From Clostridiales bacterium (GTDB lineage: Bacteria; Bacillota; Clostridia; Oscillospirales; Ruminococcaceae), in NCBI GenBank assembly GCA_012800685.1, contig JAAZIT010000086.1:1-5559 (forward strand): a stretch of 5,559 nucleotides of DNA, written 5' to 3'. The position numbers were made by a program, and so were the translations under genes. Below the pieces are notes generated by a model that did no database searches, was not told the origin of the DNA, and saw only the letters and a list, made by a program, of their open reading frames with translations. This document shows, piece by piece, positions 5,310 through 5,559 of the stretch. Numbering within the stretch: the first letter of the stretch is position 1; the number at the start of each line of letters is the position of its first letter.

Positions 5310-5559
5310 ATCCATTAAAAACCTCAACGTCCTTATCAAAATCTAAGTATGTGTCAAATTCTATCTCAGCCTTGAGATAAGCTGCTAATTGTACAAATTC
5401 TTGTGATAGAGATATTTCTGGATTATTCGTAAGATTTATAACAATACAAAACTTAGCCGTTAACCCATATTGATTTATGGATTCCAAAATTTGCGTCTTT
5501 CTTGGATCGAGAATGTTATACATCTTCTTAATCGGTTCTTCGGTGCTAATTGTTTCAAT
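5308..5559 (-). CDS. DUF4279-like protein, N-terminus cut by window edge
   Basis: The minus-strand frame stays open from the right edge to TAA at 5308-5310, giving 83 visible residues. An internal ATG at 5523 exists, but the twelve codons before it (IETISTEEPIKK) continue the same fold pattern and no ribosome binding site precedes that ATG, so the real start is outside the window. The part SLSQEFVQLAAYLKAEIEFD followed by TYLDFD resembles the C-terminal half of DUF4279 proteins, small alpha/beta proteins of about 130-140 residues where a hydrophobic strand is followed by 'isLs.e.v..la.l.a.i..D.Y'. If so, about 50-60 residues are missing. The family's biochemical role is not established; members are found in accessory regions and may include immunity-like proteins, which I cannot test here. 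Assignment rests on motif memory. Confidence 0.7.
   Translation of the reverse strand: METISTEEPIKKMYNILDPRKTQILESINQYGLTAKFCIVINLTNNPEISLSQEFVQLAAYLKAEIEFDTYLDFDKDVEVFNG

Noticed and set aside
1..5559. CRISPR array, insertion sequence, tRNA or rRNA
   Set aside because: No regularly spaced repeats, no transposase or terminal inverted repeats, and no cloverleaf or rRNA-like conserved stretch were seen on either strand.

Overview
The window looks like chromosomal DNA of a low-GC Gram-positive bacterium, most likely a member of the Clostridia. The evidence is AT-rich intergenic DNA, sigma-A type promoters (one a perfect TTGACA-17-TATAAT), strong purine-rich ribosome binding sites, a yybP-ykoY (Mn2+) riboswitch, and the protein types encoded. 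The exact genus cannot be read from the sequence.

Layout from left to right. (1) 1-2569, minus strand: nearly all of a P2-type Ca2+/Mn2+-transporting P-type ATPase; only its last few C-terminal residues lie beyond the left edge. (2) 2570-2989: a divergent control region. On the minus strand it holds a consensus promoter, a yybP-ykoY aptamer that starts essentially at the transcription start, a 15-bp intrinsic terminator whose 5' arm shares bases with aptamer helix P1, and a leader of about 150 nt with competing hairpins near the ribosome binding site. A 20-bp near-perfect palindrome lies across the -35 box. On the plus strand there is a promoter for the next gene. (3) 2990-3670, plus: a Crp/Fnr-family regulator with a FNR-like recognition helix. 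(4) 3671-4047: very AT-rich non-coding DNA with a diverged repeat and hairpins, ending in a probably bidirectional terminator. (5) 4048-4890, minus: a four-helix membrane protein of unknown function with a Gln/Pro/Asn-rich C-terminal tail. (6) 4891-5307: a divergent promoter region and a possible small structured RNA or 28-residue ORF on the plus strand. (7) 5308-5559, minus: the C-terminal part of a DUF4279-like protein cut by the right edge.

How it may work together. The best-supported unit is the metal-efflux module. Mn2+ binding to the aptamer should hold P1 together, prevent the terminator and switch on the ATPase, whose predicted ion site resembles the single-site bacterial Ca2+ pump LMCA1 and the riboswitch-controlled Mn2+/Ca2+ exporter MgtA of streptococci. 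The adjacent Crp/Fnr regulator and the palindrome on the riboswitch promoter suggest a second, protein-based control layer; this is inference. The right half of the window has no clear functional link to the left half.
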